Of a stretch of DNA of 64,000 nt, positions 35,571-44,206 are shown piece after piece (the first letter of the stretch is position 1; each line of letters starts with the position of its first letter). Origin of the DNA: Streptomyces sp. KL109B (GTDB lineage: Bacteria > Actinomycetota > Actinomycetes > Streptomycetales > Streptomycetaceae). A program made the translations under genes and the position numbers. The stretch lies in contig NZ_JASERL010000002.1 of the NCBI RefSeq assembly GCF_030766935.1, forward strand, positions 682,001 through 746,000, given 5' to 3'. Below the pieces are notes generated by a model. It was given only the letters and a program-made list of their open reading frames with translations. It was not told where the DNA came from and searched no databases.

Positions 35571-35860
35571 CGGCCACGCCGGCCGTCGACGCGGGAGGCG
35601 AACTCGGCGAACGGCAGCTCCCGCAGCTCGTCCTCCGTGACGACGACCTTGAGCTCGTCCTTCAGCGTGACCGCCAGCTCCACGGCCATCAGCGAGTCGA
35701 CGAGCAGATCGGTCATCAGGGCGTCCGGGGTGACGGCGGCGCGGTCGACCTCGAACTTGTCGACGAGCATGCCGGTGATCAGGTCGGAGGTGCCGGGGGC
35801 CTGGGGGGATGCGGTGCGGGGGCTCTGGGGGGATGCGGGGGTGTCCATGGCGTTGTCCAT
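35567..35860 (-). CDS. Acyl carrier protein
   Basis: The 97-residue carrier protein has the phosphopantetheine site DLLVDSLMAVELAV with Ser56. A 25-residue Pro/Ser-rich N-terminal extension (TPASPQSPRTASPQAPG) precedes the four-helix fold, which is unusual for a free ACP. ATG 35860 or ATG 35848 could be the start; with 35860 only 3 bp separate it from the divergent acyltransferase start. Coupled to the KS gene by GTGA. The paired KS and the acyltransferase suggest that the acyl chain built on this ACP ends up in a lipid. Confidence 0.88.
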   Translation of the reverse strand: MDNAMDTPASPQSPRTASPQAPGTSDLITGMLVDKFEVDRAAVTPDALMTDLLVDSLMAVELAVTLKDELKVVVTEDELRELPFAEFASRVDGRRGR

Positions 35861-35863
35861 GGC

Positions 35864-36646
35864 GTGAAACAGACCACCCCATTGGGACCCTTAGCCTTGC
35901 GGGCGCTCATTTTCAGCACAAAGTGGGACCTTGTGGGCAACCTTGAGACCAATGTGGGCGACGCGCTGGACTGGCTGACGGACGACTACCTGCGCGTCGA
36001 GATATCGGGGCTCGAACACATCCCGGCAACGGGCCCCGCGATCCTGACCGCCAACCACTCCGGCGCCTGGGGCTTCGACGGCCTCGTCCTCAACACGGTG
36101 CTGCGCCGCGAGCTGGCCCGCCCCGTCCACCTCTACGCCGACAAGCTCGTCTTCCGGCTGCCCGCGGTCGCCGCGTACGCGCGCCGGCTCGGCATCTTCT
36201 GCGACGACCCGACGCTGGGCCGCGACCGGCTCGTGGAGGGCGGGCTCGTCGCGGTGTTCCCCGAGGGCATGGCGGGCGTCGGCAAGGACTTCTCGCAGCG
36301 CTATCGGCTACGTCCCTTCAACCCGGGCTTCGCCGCCACCGCGCTGCTCACCGGGGCGCCGGTCGTGCCGGTGTCGATCGTGGGGGCGGAGGAGACGTTC
36401 CCGAAGCTCGGCGAGATCGGGGCGCTCGCCCGCCGGTTCGAGCTGCCGTACTTCCCCGTGACGACGCCGCTGCCGCTCCCGGCCAAATGGCTCGTCACGT
36501 TCGGCGAGCCGATACCGGCCCCGGCCGCCGACCCCTCGTACGCGCGGCGCTCGGCCGCGGCGCGGCGGCTGAGCGACGAGGCGTGGTTCACGGTGCAGGC
36601 GATGGTGGACCGGGACAGGGGACGCAGGAAGACGCCGTTCTGGTAG
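35864..36646 (+). CDS. PlsC-type lysophospholipid acyltransferase
   Basis: The 260-residue membrane-associated acyltransferase has block I as NHSGAWGFDG (His65, Asp72; six residues between them rather than the classical four) and block III as VFPEGMAGVGK. Later VVPVSIVGAEETFPKLG matches the fourth block. It likely transfers an acyl group from ACP or CoA to a glycerolipid or other alcohol. The GTG start at 35864 leaves only 3 bp to the divergent ACP start, so the true start may lie downstream, for example near the GTG encoding VGNLETN. Divergence from a KS-ACP pair suggests a joint pathway. Confidence 0.84.
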   Translation: MKQTTPLGPLALRALIFSTKWDLVGNLETNVGDALDWLTDDYLRVEISGLEHIPATGPAILTANHSGAWGFDGLVLNTVLRRELARPVHLYADKLVFRLPAVAAYARRLGIFCDDPTLGRDRLVEGGLVAVFPEGMAGVGKDFSQRYRLRPFNPGFAATALLTGAPVVPVSIVGAEETFPKLGEIGALARRFELPYFPVTTPLPLPAKWLVTFGEPIPAPAADPSYARRSAAARRLSDEAWFTVQAMVDRDRGRRKTPFW

Positions 36647-36677
36647 GCCTGGTAGGTCAACTTCCGTATAAGTACTG

Positions 36678-38096
36678 CTAGTTGGCGAGCCAGTCAGCGG
36701 CCTTACGGGCGTCGGCCGCCGCCGCGGCGCAGCGCTCCGCGTGCGCGAGCAGGGTCATCCGGCAGCGCTCGCCGAAGGCGTCGTGGTCCCAGCCGGGCCG
36801 CCGCGCGCAGTCGGCGAGGCGGCGCGCGTGCTCCTCCAGGCGGCGGGCGCCGGCGGAGGCGAGCGCGGCGTAGTGGGCGGGGTCCGCGCCCATGGCGGTA
36901 CCCGAGGTGTCCGGCGCCTCGCGGGTGTCCGTGGGGGCGTCCGCGGCGGCGAGGGCGCGGACGAGTTCGGTGGCGGCGAGGACGGCGAGGTCGGCGGCGG
37001 CGCAGGGGACGCGGGCGGCGCAGAGCTCCGCCGCGAGGGCGTCGTCCGGGCGATCCGTCGACGTATCCGGGTGCGGGTGCGGGTGCGGGTGCGGGTCGTC
37101 GAACCGGGTGTCGTACAGGTCGTCCGAGGGGGCTGCCCCGTCCTGGACCCCGTCCTGATCCCCGTCCTGATCCCCGCCCTGATCCCCGTCCTCGTCCAGG
37201 TCCCGCAGCCACGCCGTCGCGCACAGGATCTCGGTGTCCGCCCCGACCGTCATGTCCTCCCACTGGAACGGCGCGAGGACCGCGTGGACGGTGGCGGGCA
37301 GCGGCGGTCGGCGGCGCAGCGCCTCGGCCACACACTGCTCCGGGTTCTCGGTCTCGTCGGCGGTGAGCAGTTCGAGGGCGTGCGGCGCGGTCTCGGTGAG
37401 CGCGAGCGTGACGACGTCCAGCGCGTGCTCCAGGTAGGCCGCTTCCGCCGCCGCGCCCTCGCGGTCCCGTACGTACGGTTCGACGCGGCGCCGCAACGCC
37501 GCGCCGCGCGCCTCGTGTTCGGCCGGGTCGGCGGAGCGCGCCGTGGCGTCGAGGATCTCGCTGACGAGGGTGTCGTCCGCGGCTTCGACGCCGAGGACGA
37601 GGCGCCGGGCGAGCCGTCGGGCGGCGGCGCGCCACGCGTCGCGGCCGAAGGTGCCGTCCGGCAGCCGCGCGGCGAGCAGCCCCGTGGCCGCCCCGGTGGC
37701 GGCGGAGCGCACGGCCACCGGGTCGACGGACGGCGGTGGCGCGGCGTGCGGGGTCAGGATCGTGCGGCGGCCCTCCGCGTCGAGGGCGGTGACGGCGCCG
37801 AGGACGCCGGCCTCGGCCGCCCGCCGCACCAGGGAATCGGCGTCCGCCCCGGAGAACGGCATGAGGAACGCGCCGAAGGCCGTGGCCATCCGCGCGGGCC
37901 GCCCCGACCGCGTCCGCCGCACCTGGGCGAGCGCCTGCCGGGTCAACTCCCGCCGGGTGAACGGCTTGAGGCCGAGGGCCCGGGCCGGAGCGTCGATCCA
38001 CGGGACGCGTTGGGCCGCGAGCGCGGCGCTGACCAGAACGTTCTCCGGGAACCAGGCCGTGGCGGGCCCGGCGTCGACTGTCTTCATGGCGTTCAT
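36678..38096 (-). CDS. Degenerate cytochrome P450-like protein
   Basis: The 472-residue Ala/Arg-rich protein has traces of the P450 fold: GRDAWRAAARRLARRLVLGVEAADDTLVSEIL resembles the helix C region of bacterial P450s, CVAEALRRRPPLPATVHAVLAPFQWEDMTVGADTEI resembles the K helix (ExxR as EALR) and following strands, and YDTRFDDP resembles the PERF motif. The haem loop is not recognisable: ELCAARVPCAAADLAV has cysteines but no FxxGxxxC. Two low-complexity inserts are present (an acidic GDQDGDQDG run and HPHPHPHP). ATG 38096 is chosen because GAGGAG lies 7 nt upstream; the frame beyond it is a microsatellite. Function unknown; assignment moderate. Confidence 0.55.
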   Translation of the reverse strand: MNAMKTVDAGPATAWFPENVLVSAALAAQRVPWIDAPARALGLKPFTRRELTRQALAQVRRTRSGRPARMATAFGAFLMPFSGADADSLVRRAAEAGVLGAVTALDAEGRRTILTPHAAPPPSVDPVAVRSAATGAATGLLAARLPDGTFGRDAWRAAARRLARRLVLGVEAADDTLVSEILDATARSADPAEHEARGAALRRRVEPYVRDREGAAAEAAYLEHALDVVTLALTETAPHALELLTADETENPEQCVAEALRRRPPLPATVHAVLAPFQWEDMTVGADTEILCATAWLRDLDEDGDQGGDQDGDQDGVQDGAAPSDDLYDTRFDDPHPHPHPHPDTSTDRPDDALAAELCAARVPCAAADLAVLAATELVRALAAADAPTDTREAPDTSGTAMGADPAHYAALASAGARRLEEHARRLADCARRPGWDHDAFGERCRMTLLAHAERCAAAAADARKAADWLAN

Positions 38097-38107
38097 CGCC
38101 GGACTCC

Positions 38108-38166
38108 TCGTCGTGGTCGTCGTCGTGGTCGTCGTCGTGGTCGTCGTCGTGGTCGTCGTCGTGGTC
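38108..38166 (-). repeat. 12-nt-period microsatellite between two genes
   Basis: About five copies of GACCACGACGAC (minus strand) fill nearly the whole 68-bp space between the hydrolase stop and the Shine-Dalgarno of the P450-like gene. Confidence 0.9.
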
Positions 38167-39595
38167 ACTTGTCGAGCAGCTGGTACGGCTGGTTGCCGGC
38201 GATCTCACCGTCGTACGCGGTGATCAGCTCGTTGACGCGGGCGCGGTGCGGCAGGTCCGCGCCGCTGAGGGTGTCGGCGTACGCCTGTGGGGCGTGCGAG
38301 AGCGGGTAGTCGTACGTCTCGTCGAGCCAGGCGAGTTCGAGCCAGGTGTCGGGGACGTCGTAGGCGGAGGCGGGGCCGCGGCCGTCGAGCCCGGGGATCA
38401 CGTCGTGCTTGTTGACGAGGCTGATCACCTGGACCGCGGGGTCGAGCGGGCGCTTGTTGTCGATGGGCGAGCCGACGGTGATCACGTGCGTGAGCTTGTA
38501 CGTCGACACGATGTCGAGGTCGCAGGCGAGGTTCATCGCGGTGATTCCGCCGAGGCTGTGGCCGACGACCATCACCTCGGAGCCGATCGGCACCCCCGCG
38601 CGTACCAGCAGGTCCTTCACCGCGCGGGTGTACGTGGTGTCGGTGCGCAGCGCGCCGTCGAAGGCGCCGACGACGTCCTGCGGGGTGCTGTTGCGCAGCC
38701 GGGCGAAGCTGGTGCCGGGCAGCATCAGGACGTGCCGCCGCTCGCCGTCGGCGCAGTCGATGCGGCGCAGCAGGGCGAGGCCGTGGTTGCCGAGGGCGGA
38801 GATGTCGTCGATGTAGCGGACGATGTCGTTGCCGGAGCGGGTCAGGACGCGGGCGAGCATCGCGTCGGGCTCGACGCGTTCGGCGCGGCCGGGGCCCGGG
38901 TTCAGGTGCCGGATGAGTCCGGCGGGCAGGCCGAGGACCGGGTCGGTGGTGGGGACGCCGCCCGCCAGGGTGACCCAGGAGAAGGCGTCGTTGGTCGGGT
39001 TCTCGTCGAGGAGGCCCTGCAGCGCGAGCAGCTCCATGATGACGGGGCTGAACGTGGTGAGGGTGCGGGTGAGGCCGAGCAGGTCGACCAACTCCCGTGC
39101 GGCGCGCAGCGCTTCGAGCCTGCGGCCCGCGATCACCGCGTCGGTGAGGCGCTTGGCGAGCGGCTCGGTCAGGCTCGGGTGCTCCTGGGCCGCCGCCTCG
39201 ATGCGCAGCGCGAAGGCGTCGACGGCCATCGCCACGGCGGCGGGTCTGCGGCGGGCGAGGGTGCCGAGGGAGCGGACGGTCTCGCCGAGGACGCCGCCGT
39301 TGAAGGAGAAGCCGAGCCCGGCCGGGTTCGTCAGGGCGCGGGCCGCCGTGGTGGCGGCGCCGAGGGCCCAGGCGGGGCGGCGCAGCGCCTGGATGCCGAC
39401 CCGCCAGCTGGACGCGGCGGCGGTCAGCTCCGCGCCGGTGCGGCGGGCGGCGAGCGCGGCGTCGGCGAGCAGCACGGATGCCTCGATCAGGAGGTCGGCG
39501 TCGGTGCGGTCGGCCTCCGGCGGTGGTGTCGGCTCCGGCCGCGCGGTGTCCCCCGTGGCGCGCGGCTCGCGCGTGTGGGCTGTCTGGACTGCCAT
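38165..39595 (-). CDS. Alpha/beta-hydrolase (lipase-like)
   Basis: The 476-residue protein has an N-terminal helical region of about 250 residues (SWRVGIQALRRPAWALGAATTAARALTNPAGLGFSFNGGVLGETV) and a C-terminal hydrolase domain with the nucleophile elbow VMVVGHSLGGITAMNLACDL. HVLMLPGTSF is the strand before the oxyanion region, VITVGSPIDNKRP and LVNKHDVIPGLDG are typical of class 3-like lipases, and a histidine in YDYPLSHAPQAY may complete the triad. No signal peptide. ATG 39595 has GAGG 8 nt upstream. It lies upstream of the P450-like gene on the same strand, with a lipid-type KS/ACP/acyltransferase group beyond. Confidence 0.82.
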   Translation of the reverse strand: MAVQTAHTREPRATGDTARPEPTPPPEADRTDADLLIEASVLLADAALAARRTGAELTAAASSWRVGIQALRRPAWALGAATTAARALTNPAGLGFSFNGGVLGETVRSLGTLARRRPAAVAMAVDAFALRIEAAAQEHPSLTEPLAKRLTDAVIAGRRLEALRAARELVDLLGLTRTLTTFSPVIMELLALQGLLDENPTNDAFSWVTLAGGVPTTDPVLGLPAGLIRHLNPGPGRAERVEPDAMLARVLTRSGNDIVRYIDDISALGNHGLALLRRIDCADGERRHVLMLPGTSFARLRNSTPQDVVGAFDGALRTDTTYTRAVKDLLVRAGVPIGSEVMVVGHSLGGITAMNLACDLDIVSTYKLTHVITVGSPIDNKRPLDPAVQVISLVNKHDVIPGLDGRGPASAYDVPDTWLELAWLDETYDYPLSHAPQAYADTLSGADLPHRARVNELITAYDGEIAGNQPYQLLDK

Positions 39596-39818
39596 CCCGG
39601 CCACCTCGTCCCTGGAAACGGTGTCGGCGGGGCCGGCCCGCCGCTCATCAGCAGTAGACCCGGACCGGGCGGTCCCCGGCAGGGCCGCGGCCACCACTCG
39701 GGTGAACCACGGAGCGTGTGCGCGTGCCGGGGGTTTCGTGGGGCGGGCGCCGTGACCAGCATTTCGGTGTGATCATCGGGAGGTTTGCCGGGAATGTTGT
39801 GCGTCGGTCGGGGTCCAC

Positions 39819-39861
39819 GTCGCGGGGCTCTGCCCCGGACCTCGGTCCTCGATCGCCGGAC
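39819..39861. repeat. Degenerate copy of the dispersed GC palindrome
   Basis: CGCGGGGCTCTGCCCCGGAC followed by CTCGGTCCTCGATCGCCGGACGGGCTC is a diverged single copy of the repeat seen at 50613-50769 and 60753-60848. Confidence 0.6.
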
Positions 39862-39888
39862 GGGCTCGAAGCGGGCACGCTCGCACGG

Positions 39889-41064
39889 ATGGCGAAGGGA
39901 GCGTTCGTGGCGGGTCTTGTGATGTGCTGCTGGCCCGCGGCCGGGACGGCGGTCGCCGACGGGGCCGGGACGCACGGGCTGGCGCTCGACGTCACCGTGA
40001 ACACCCGGCCCGGCACCGGCGCGACGCGCCCGGGCATCCGCAGCGGCGACGAGGTCGTCGTCTCGTACCGGCTGACGAACAAGGGCAGCGCCGACCTCCG
40101 CGACGTACGGGTGCGGGACCCCTCGATGCCGGGCGCCCGGATCCGCTGCCCCGGCGGAGCCGACCACGTGCCGCTGCTCACCGGCCTGCGTTCGGCGCGC
40201 TGCACGGCGACCGGCACCGCCAGGACCGGTACGTGGGTCGGCGAGGTGCGGGCCACCGGGCGGCAGCCGTATCTGCGGGCCGACGTGCGGGCGACGGCTC
40301 GCTCCGGGTACGCGGGGGTGGGCGCAGGTCTGACGCTCGATCAGTCGGCGCGGGTGGCGGGCCCGGAGCGGGCCCGCGTCACGTACACCGTCGCCAACCC
40401 CGGCAACCGGCCGCTGCGCGACATCCGCGTCACCGACCCGGGGCTCGCCCCCGACCGCGTCGACTGCGCCGACGGCCGCCCGGTGGTGCCGCGGCTCGCG
40501 CCCGGCGCCACCGCCGAGTGCACGGCGGAGGTGCGGCGCGGCCCGGGCACGTACACCGGTCGTGGGCTCGCCGAGGGCAGCGACGGGATCCGTACGATCG
40601 GCGCGGGCGGCGAGGAGGTCGCGGCGCCCCGGCTCTCGGCGCGCGCCACGGCGCGGTTCGCTATCCCGGCGGCGCCCGCGCCCCGGCCGAGCACCGCCCC
40701 CGCGTCCCCGCAGCCACCGGCGGAGCCGCCCGCCGCCCCGCCGGTGGAGCCGCCGGTGCCCGCCGCCGTGCTGGCCCTCGTACCGCCACCGCCGGGCATC
40801 GCCCCACCGGACCGGCCGTCCGGGCCGCGTCGAGTCCCCGTACGCCCGCCGGGGCAGCCCCGGCAACAACCCGACGCGCGAGAGCAGGCGGAGCGGAAGG
40901 CCCAGGAACAGGCCGAGAAGCGCGAGGCCCAACGGGCCCCGATTCTGGGGCGGTTCGTGCGCAACGACGGCCGGCCCACCGGGCTCGGTGTCATGGCGGC
41001 GCTGTTCCTCGTACTGCTGCCCGCCGCGATCGCGGCCGCCGTACTCGGCTCCCGCAGGCACTGA
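39889..41064 (+). CDS. Cell-surface protein with DUF11-like repeats and C-terminal membrane anchor
   Basis: The 391-residue protein has a signal peptide (MAKGAFVAGLVMCCWPAAGTAVA), two DUF11-like beta-sandwich repeats (VVVSYRLTNKGSADLRDVRVRDPSMPG and ARVTYTVANPGNRPLRDIRVTDPGLAP, each with a cysteine pair), a Pro-rich stalk (about 265-330), a charged helix (REQAERKAQEQAEKREAQR) and a final transmembrane helix (LGVMAALFLVLLPAAIAAAVLG) ending SRRH. It is probably displayed outside and anchored at the C-terminus. The Shine-Dalgarno is weak. No function is evident; it may be cotranscribed with the downstream DUF4239 gene. Confidence 0.75.
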   Translation: MAKGAFVAGLVMCCWPAAGTAVADGAGTHGLALDVTVNTRPGTGATRPGIRSGDEVVVSYRLTNKGSADLRDVRVRDPSMPGARIRCPGGADHVPLLTGLRSARCTATGTARTGTWVGEVRATGRQPYLRADVRATARSGYAGVGAGLTLDQSARVAGPERARVTYTVANPGNRPLRDIRVTDPGLAPDRVDCADGRPVVPRLAPGATAECTAEVRRGPGTYTGRGLAEGSDGIRTIGAGGEEVAAPRLSARATARFAIPAAPAPRPSTAPASPQPPAEPPAAPPVEPPVPAAVLALVPPPPGIAPPDRPSGPRRVPVRPPGQPRQQPDAREQAERKAQEQAEKREAQRAPILGRFVRNDGRPTGLGVMAALFLVLLPAAIAAAVLGSRRH

Positions 41065-41090
41065 CCGAACCGGAACCGCCCAACGCCGGA

Positions 41091-41150
41091 ACCGACCGAA
41101 CCGGAACCGACCGAACCGAGACCGACCGAACCGAGACCGACCGAACCGAA
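41091..41150 (+). repeat. Four 15-bp tandem repeats in an intergenic region
   Basis: Four end-to-end units of ACCGACCGAACCGAN, differing only at the last two positions, start 26 bp after a stop codon and end 12 bp before the next start. Confidence 0.92.
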
Positions 41151-41162
41151 GCGGACTCCCGA

Positions 41163-41903
41163 ATGATCCTGAGCCTGGCCATCGTCCTCGGCGTCGCGCT
41201 GCTCGCCGCCGCCGTCGTCCTCGTCAAGCACCGCTTCTGGCCGCTGGGCCCGGACGAGGAGCCGCGTGAGGACGTCGCCGAGTACATCTCGATGATGGTC
41301 GGCGTGCTGTACGCGCTGGTGCTCGGCCTCGCCCTCGTGTCGGTCTGGGACACCCACTCGGGGGCCGAGGACCACACGGCCGCGGAGGCGAGCGCCGCGC
41401 ACCAGATCCATCTGCTGTCGGCCGGTCTCGCTCCGGCCCAGGGCGAGCGGGTGCGCGCCGACATCGAGGCGTACGTGTCGCACGTGTCCGACACGGAGTG
41501 GCCGGCCATGACGGAAGGGCGTCCGCTGGGCTCCACGGGCTGGCGGCTGCTCGGCCGGGTGCGCGCGGCGAGCCAGGTGCCCGCCGATGCCACGCCCTCC
41601 CAACAGGCCACGGTCCAGGAGACGTTGGCCCAGCTGAGCGTCCTCGACGAGGCGCGCAGGGGCCGGGAGGCCGACGCGGGCGAGCGGCTGTCGCCGATGA
41701 TCTGGTTCGGCCTGATCGTCGGCGGGCTGCTCACGGTCGCGTTCATGTTCATGTTCGGCGTGGAGCGCAGCTTCACGCACGTCGTGATGGTGATGGGCCT
41801 GTCGGCGCTGATCGCGTTCACCGTGCTGCTGATCTACCAGCTCGACGGCCCGTTCGGCGGCCTGATGGCGGTCGACCCGACCCCGTTCACGAACACCCTC
41901 TGA
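41163..41903 (+). CDS. DUF4239 (bestrophin-like) membrane protein
   Basis: The 246-residue protein has two N-terminal hydrophobic segments (LSLAIVLGVALLAAAVVLV and YISMMVGVLYALVLGLALVSVW), a hydrophilic helical middle of about 110 residues, and two C-terminal segments (MIWFGLIVGGLLTVAFMFMFG and HVVMVMGLSALIAFTVLLIY) ending LDGPFGGLMAVDPTPF, the hallmark of DUF4239. No Shine-Dalgarno is recognisable because tandem repeats occupy the leader. Function of the family is unknown. Confidence 0.83.
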   Translation: MILSLAIVLGVALLAAAVVLVKHRFWPLGPDEEPREDVAEYISMMVGVLYALVLGLALVSVWDTHSGAEDHTAAEASAAHQIHLLSAGLAPAQGERVRADIEAYVSHVSDTEWPAMTEGRPLGSTGWRLLGRVRAASQVPADATPSQQATVQETLAQLSVLDEARRGREADAGERLSPMIWFGLIVGGLLTVAFMFMFGVERSFTHVVMVMGLSALIAFTVLLIYQLDGPFGGLMAVDPTPFTNTL

Positions 41904-41919
41904 CGCGCCGCCGCCTCCC

Positions 41920-43983
41920 TCACAGCTCCGCGCCCAGATCGCTCCTGACGACGTAACTGCACTGCGTGTACGTGTATCCGGGCTGGATCCGGCCGCCCGC
42001 CGCGCGCCCGGTCGCCGTCGCGCTCGAACCGCCGGGCTTGTGCAGGAAGTGGTACGTGCCCGCGGGCAGCCGCAGCGTCTTCTTCGGGTAGCTCTTGCCG
42101 CTCGCCTTGCACGCCTTGGCGCGGCCCGCCGCCTCGGTGGGGTACGTCTTGCAGGAGCCGCAGGCGGCGATGGTGATCCGGCCGGTGACGGGGCCGGTGT
42201 AGAGGACGTCGACGGGGTCGGGCCCGTCGTTGCTGATCACCATCTCCATGCCGGAGCCGCCCGCCCCGCCGCTCGGCGGCAGCCGGTCACCGGCCGCCGG
42301 ACGCAGCTGCGCGATCTCGGCGGCGATGGCGACCTGCTGGGCGCGGGCCCGCCGCTTGTCGTGCTTGTACGTGCCCGCGAACGACGCCAGCGACTTGCGC
42401 GCGGCGCTGAACTTCTTGTCCTTGAACTGGTCGATGCCACAGGCGTACGCGCCGTCCGCCACGGCGGTCGCGACCGCGCCGCGCACATGCTCGGGCACCG
42501 GCGCGGGCAGCTGCTTCGCGGTGTCACCGATGCGCCGCAGCGCCTGGGTGGCCGGGCACGGGGCGGCGCCCTTGAGCTCGCCCGCGCGCCGGTCGACGGC
42601 CGCGCGCACGGCGGGCTCCACCCGGTCCGCCTGCGCCGACTCGGGGAACGTACGCAGGAGTTGACCCAGTTCGCCGCCCTTGCCGTCGGACTCGGCGGTG
42701 CCGAGCCTGCCCGTGCCGCACTTCAGCAGCGACGCGGCGAGCGGCTTGTCGGGCCACGTGGCGAGGGAGCCGAGGACGGCGCGGTCGATGGTGTGCGGCA
42801 CGGCCCGCAGATGTTCGAGCGGCGCGAGTGCGGCGCAGTGCTCGCCGTCGGCGTACGGGGCGGACACCGCCTTGTAGTAGGCGTCGAGGCTGTCGTGCAC
42901 CCGGTGGGCCGCCTTGGAGTCCGGGTGGTCCTCGGTGAGGGCGCGGTACCGGCGCAGCGCGTCGCGGTAGTCGGCGCGCGCCGCGGCGAAGTCGCGGCCC
43001 GAGGCCTTCTCGACGAGGGCGTCGGCGCGGTCGAGCCGGTCGAGGAGCATGTCCTCCACGGCGTCGTCGCGCAGCCTGTCGTACCCGACGGCGCCCGCGG
43101 CGGGCACGGCGAGCAGCGCGACGGCGAGGCCGATGGCCACAACTGGCCTGATGTGCGCGGCAGTTGTTGTCGTACGCAGCCCGCGGCGCGCGCCGTCCGC
43201 CGCCGCGGCGAGCAGCAGCACCCCGTACCCGACGAGCGCCCAGGCGGGCACTCCGTCCGGGTCGGCGGGCAGCGCGACCGTGAGCAGCGCGGCCGTCGCG
43301 GCGACGCACAGCAGGGCGAGCAGCCGGCGGCGTACGAGGACGTAACCCAGGCCGAGCCCGCTGAGGTTGAGCAGCCCCGCGGCGACGGCGCGCACCGGGT
43401 CGGCGGGCCCGGCGGGCGGCCGGGCGGGCCGGGGCGGCGGCCCGAAGCCAAGTTCTTGCGCGGGCCCGAAGGCGGGCGGAGCGACCGGCATCGGCGGTAC
43501 CTCCGGCGGGACTTCCGGCGGTACCTCCGGCGGGCCCCCCGGCCGGACTTCCGGCGACATCCCCGGCGGAACTTCCGGCGACATCCCCGGCGGGACCTCC
43601 GGCGGGACTTCCGGCGACATCCCCGGCGGAACTTCCGGCGACATCCCCGGCGGGACCTCCGGCGGGACTTCCGGCGACATACCCGCACGCGCCTCCGGTG
43701 GCATCCCCGGACGCGCCTCCGGCGACATCCACGGCGGCACCTCCGGCGGCATCTCCGGCGGGACCCCCGATGGGAGCCCCGATGGCACCTCGGGCGGAAC
43801 CCCCGGTGGCATCTCCGACGGGACGCCCGGTGGGACTTCCGGCGGAACCCCCGATGGCACCTCCGGCGGAACCCCCGATGGCAGCTCCGGCGGGACGCCC
43901 GGCGCCATCTCCGGTGGCGGGCCGAACCCGCCGCTCCCCTGCTGTTCCGCGTCGCCGGACGACGCGCCCCCCTGCCACCTCAT
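41920..43983 (-). CDS. Membrane protein with Pro-rich tandem repeats and a large extracytoplasmic domain
   Basis: The 687-residue protein has three parts. Residues about 20-165 are tandem [15 protein letters not shown] repeats. Residues about 185-290 hold membrane segments ([68 protein letters not shown]). The C-terminal 390 residues contain helical repeats resembling TPRs ([55 protein letters not shown]) and a final cysteine-containing domain ([23 protein letters not shown]). ATG 43983 follows GGGGGA by 5 nt. It converges on the DUF4239 gene with 16 bp between. Unknown function; a cell-envelope role is likely. Confidence 0.75.
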   Translation of the reverse strand: MRWQGGASSGDAEQQGSGGFGPPPEMAPGVPPELPSGVPPEVPSGVPPEVPPGVPSEMPPGVPPEVPSGLPSGVPPEMPPEVPPWMSPEARPGMPPEARAGMSPEVPPEVPPGMSPEVPPGMSPEVPPEVPPGMSPEVPPGMSPEVRPGGPPEVPPEVPPEVPPMPVAPPAFGPAQELGFGPPPRPARPPAGPADPVRAVAAGLLNLSGLGLGYVLVRRRLLALLCVAATAALLTVALPADPDGVPAWALVGYGVLLLAAAADGARRGLRTTTTAAHIRPVVAIGLAVALLAVPAAGAVGYDRLRDDAVEDMLLDRLDRADALVEKASGRDFAAARADYRDALRRYRALTEDHPDSKAAHRVHDSLDAYYKAVSAPYADGEHCAALAPLEHLRAVPHTIDRAVLGSLATWPDKPLAASLLKCGTGRLGTAESDGKGGELGQLLRTFPESAQADRVEPAVRAAVDRRAGELKGAAPCPATQALRRIGDTAKQLPAPVPEHVRGAVATAVADGAYACGIDQFKDKKFSAARKSLASFAGTYKHDKRRARAQQVAIAAEIAQLRPAAGDRLPPSGGAGGSGMEMVISNDGPDPVDVLYTGPVTGRITIAACGSCKTYPTEAAGRAKACKASGKSYPKKTLRLPAGTYHFLHKPGGSSATATGRAAGGRIQPGYTYTQCSYVVRSDLGAEL
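43488..43930 (-). repeat. Degenerate coding tandem repeats (Pro-Glu-Val/Met-Pro)
   Basis: Units built from CCGGCGG-GACTTCCGGCGACAT-like 12-24 bp modules are repeated many times, including a nearly exact duplicate of about 60 bp (43555-43616 and 43615-43676). They encode the proline-rich N-terminal region. Confidence 0.88.
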
Positions 43984-44101
43984 CGCGGTCCCCCAACCGT
44001 CAGGTGTCACACCCCGAAGCAAACGATCGGGGGCGGGGCCCCGCCTGTCAATCGGTTACTGGTGGCCAAGTCGGCCCCAACTCCCTTTACATTCCGAACC
44101 C

Positions 44102-44131
44102 TTGACGCCCCCACCCGTCCCCCTTTAACTC
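44102..44131 (+). promoter_or_regulatory. Possible promoter of the GH3 gene
   Basis: TTGACG (44102-44107) is followed 17-18 nt later by TTAACT/TAACTC (44125-44131). Confidence 0.45.
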
Positions 44132-44206
44132 AAGCCTTGAATTTAGAACCGCCGGCACGGCACGACGCACCACAAGCACCCGCAACGGGACCACCGGGAG
44201 GGAACC

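Noticed and set aside
38097..38168. Poly-threonine N-terminus for the P450-like protein
   Set aside because: It is the translation of the microsatellite; the ribosome site GAGGAG lies downstream of it, before ATG 38096.
39718..39888. Longer N-terminus for the DUF11-like surface protein
   Set aside because: The extra 57 residues are translated from a dispersed repeat and lie before a good signal peptide.
44030..44056. GGCGGGGCCCCGCC palindrome near the GH3 promoter
   Set aside because: Loop-free GC palindrome common in this genome; no link to the dispersed repeat arms or to a regulator.
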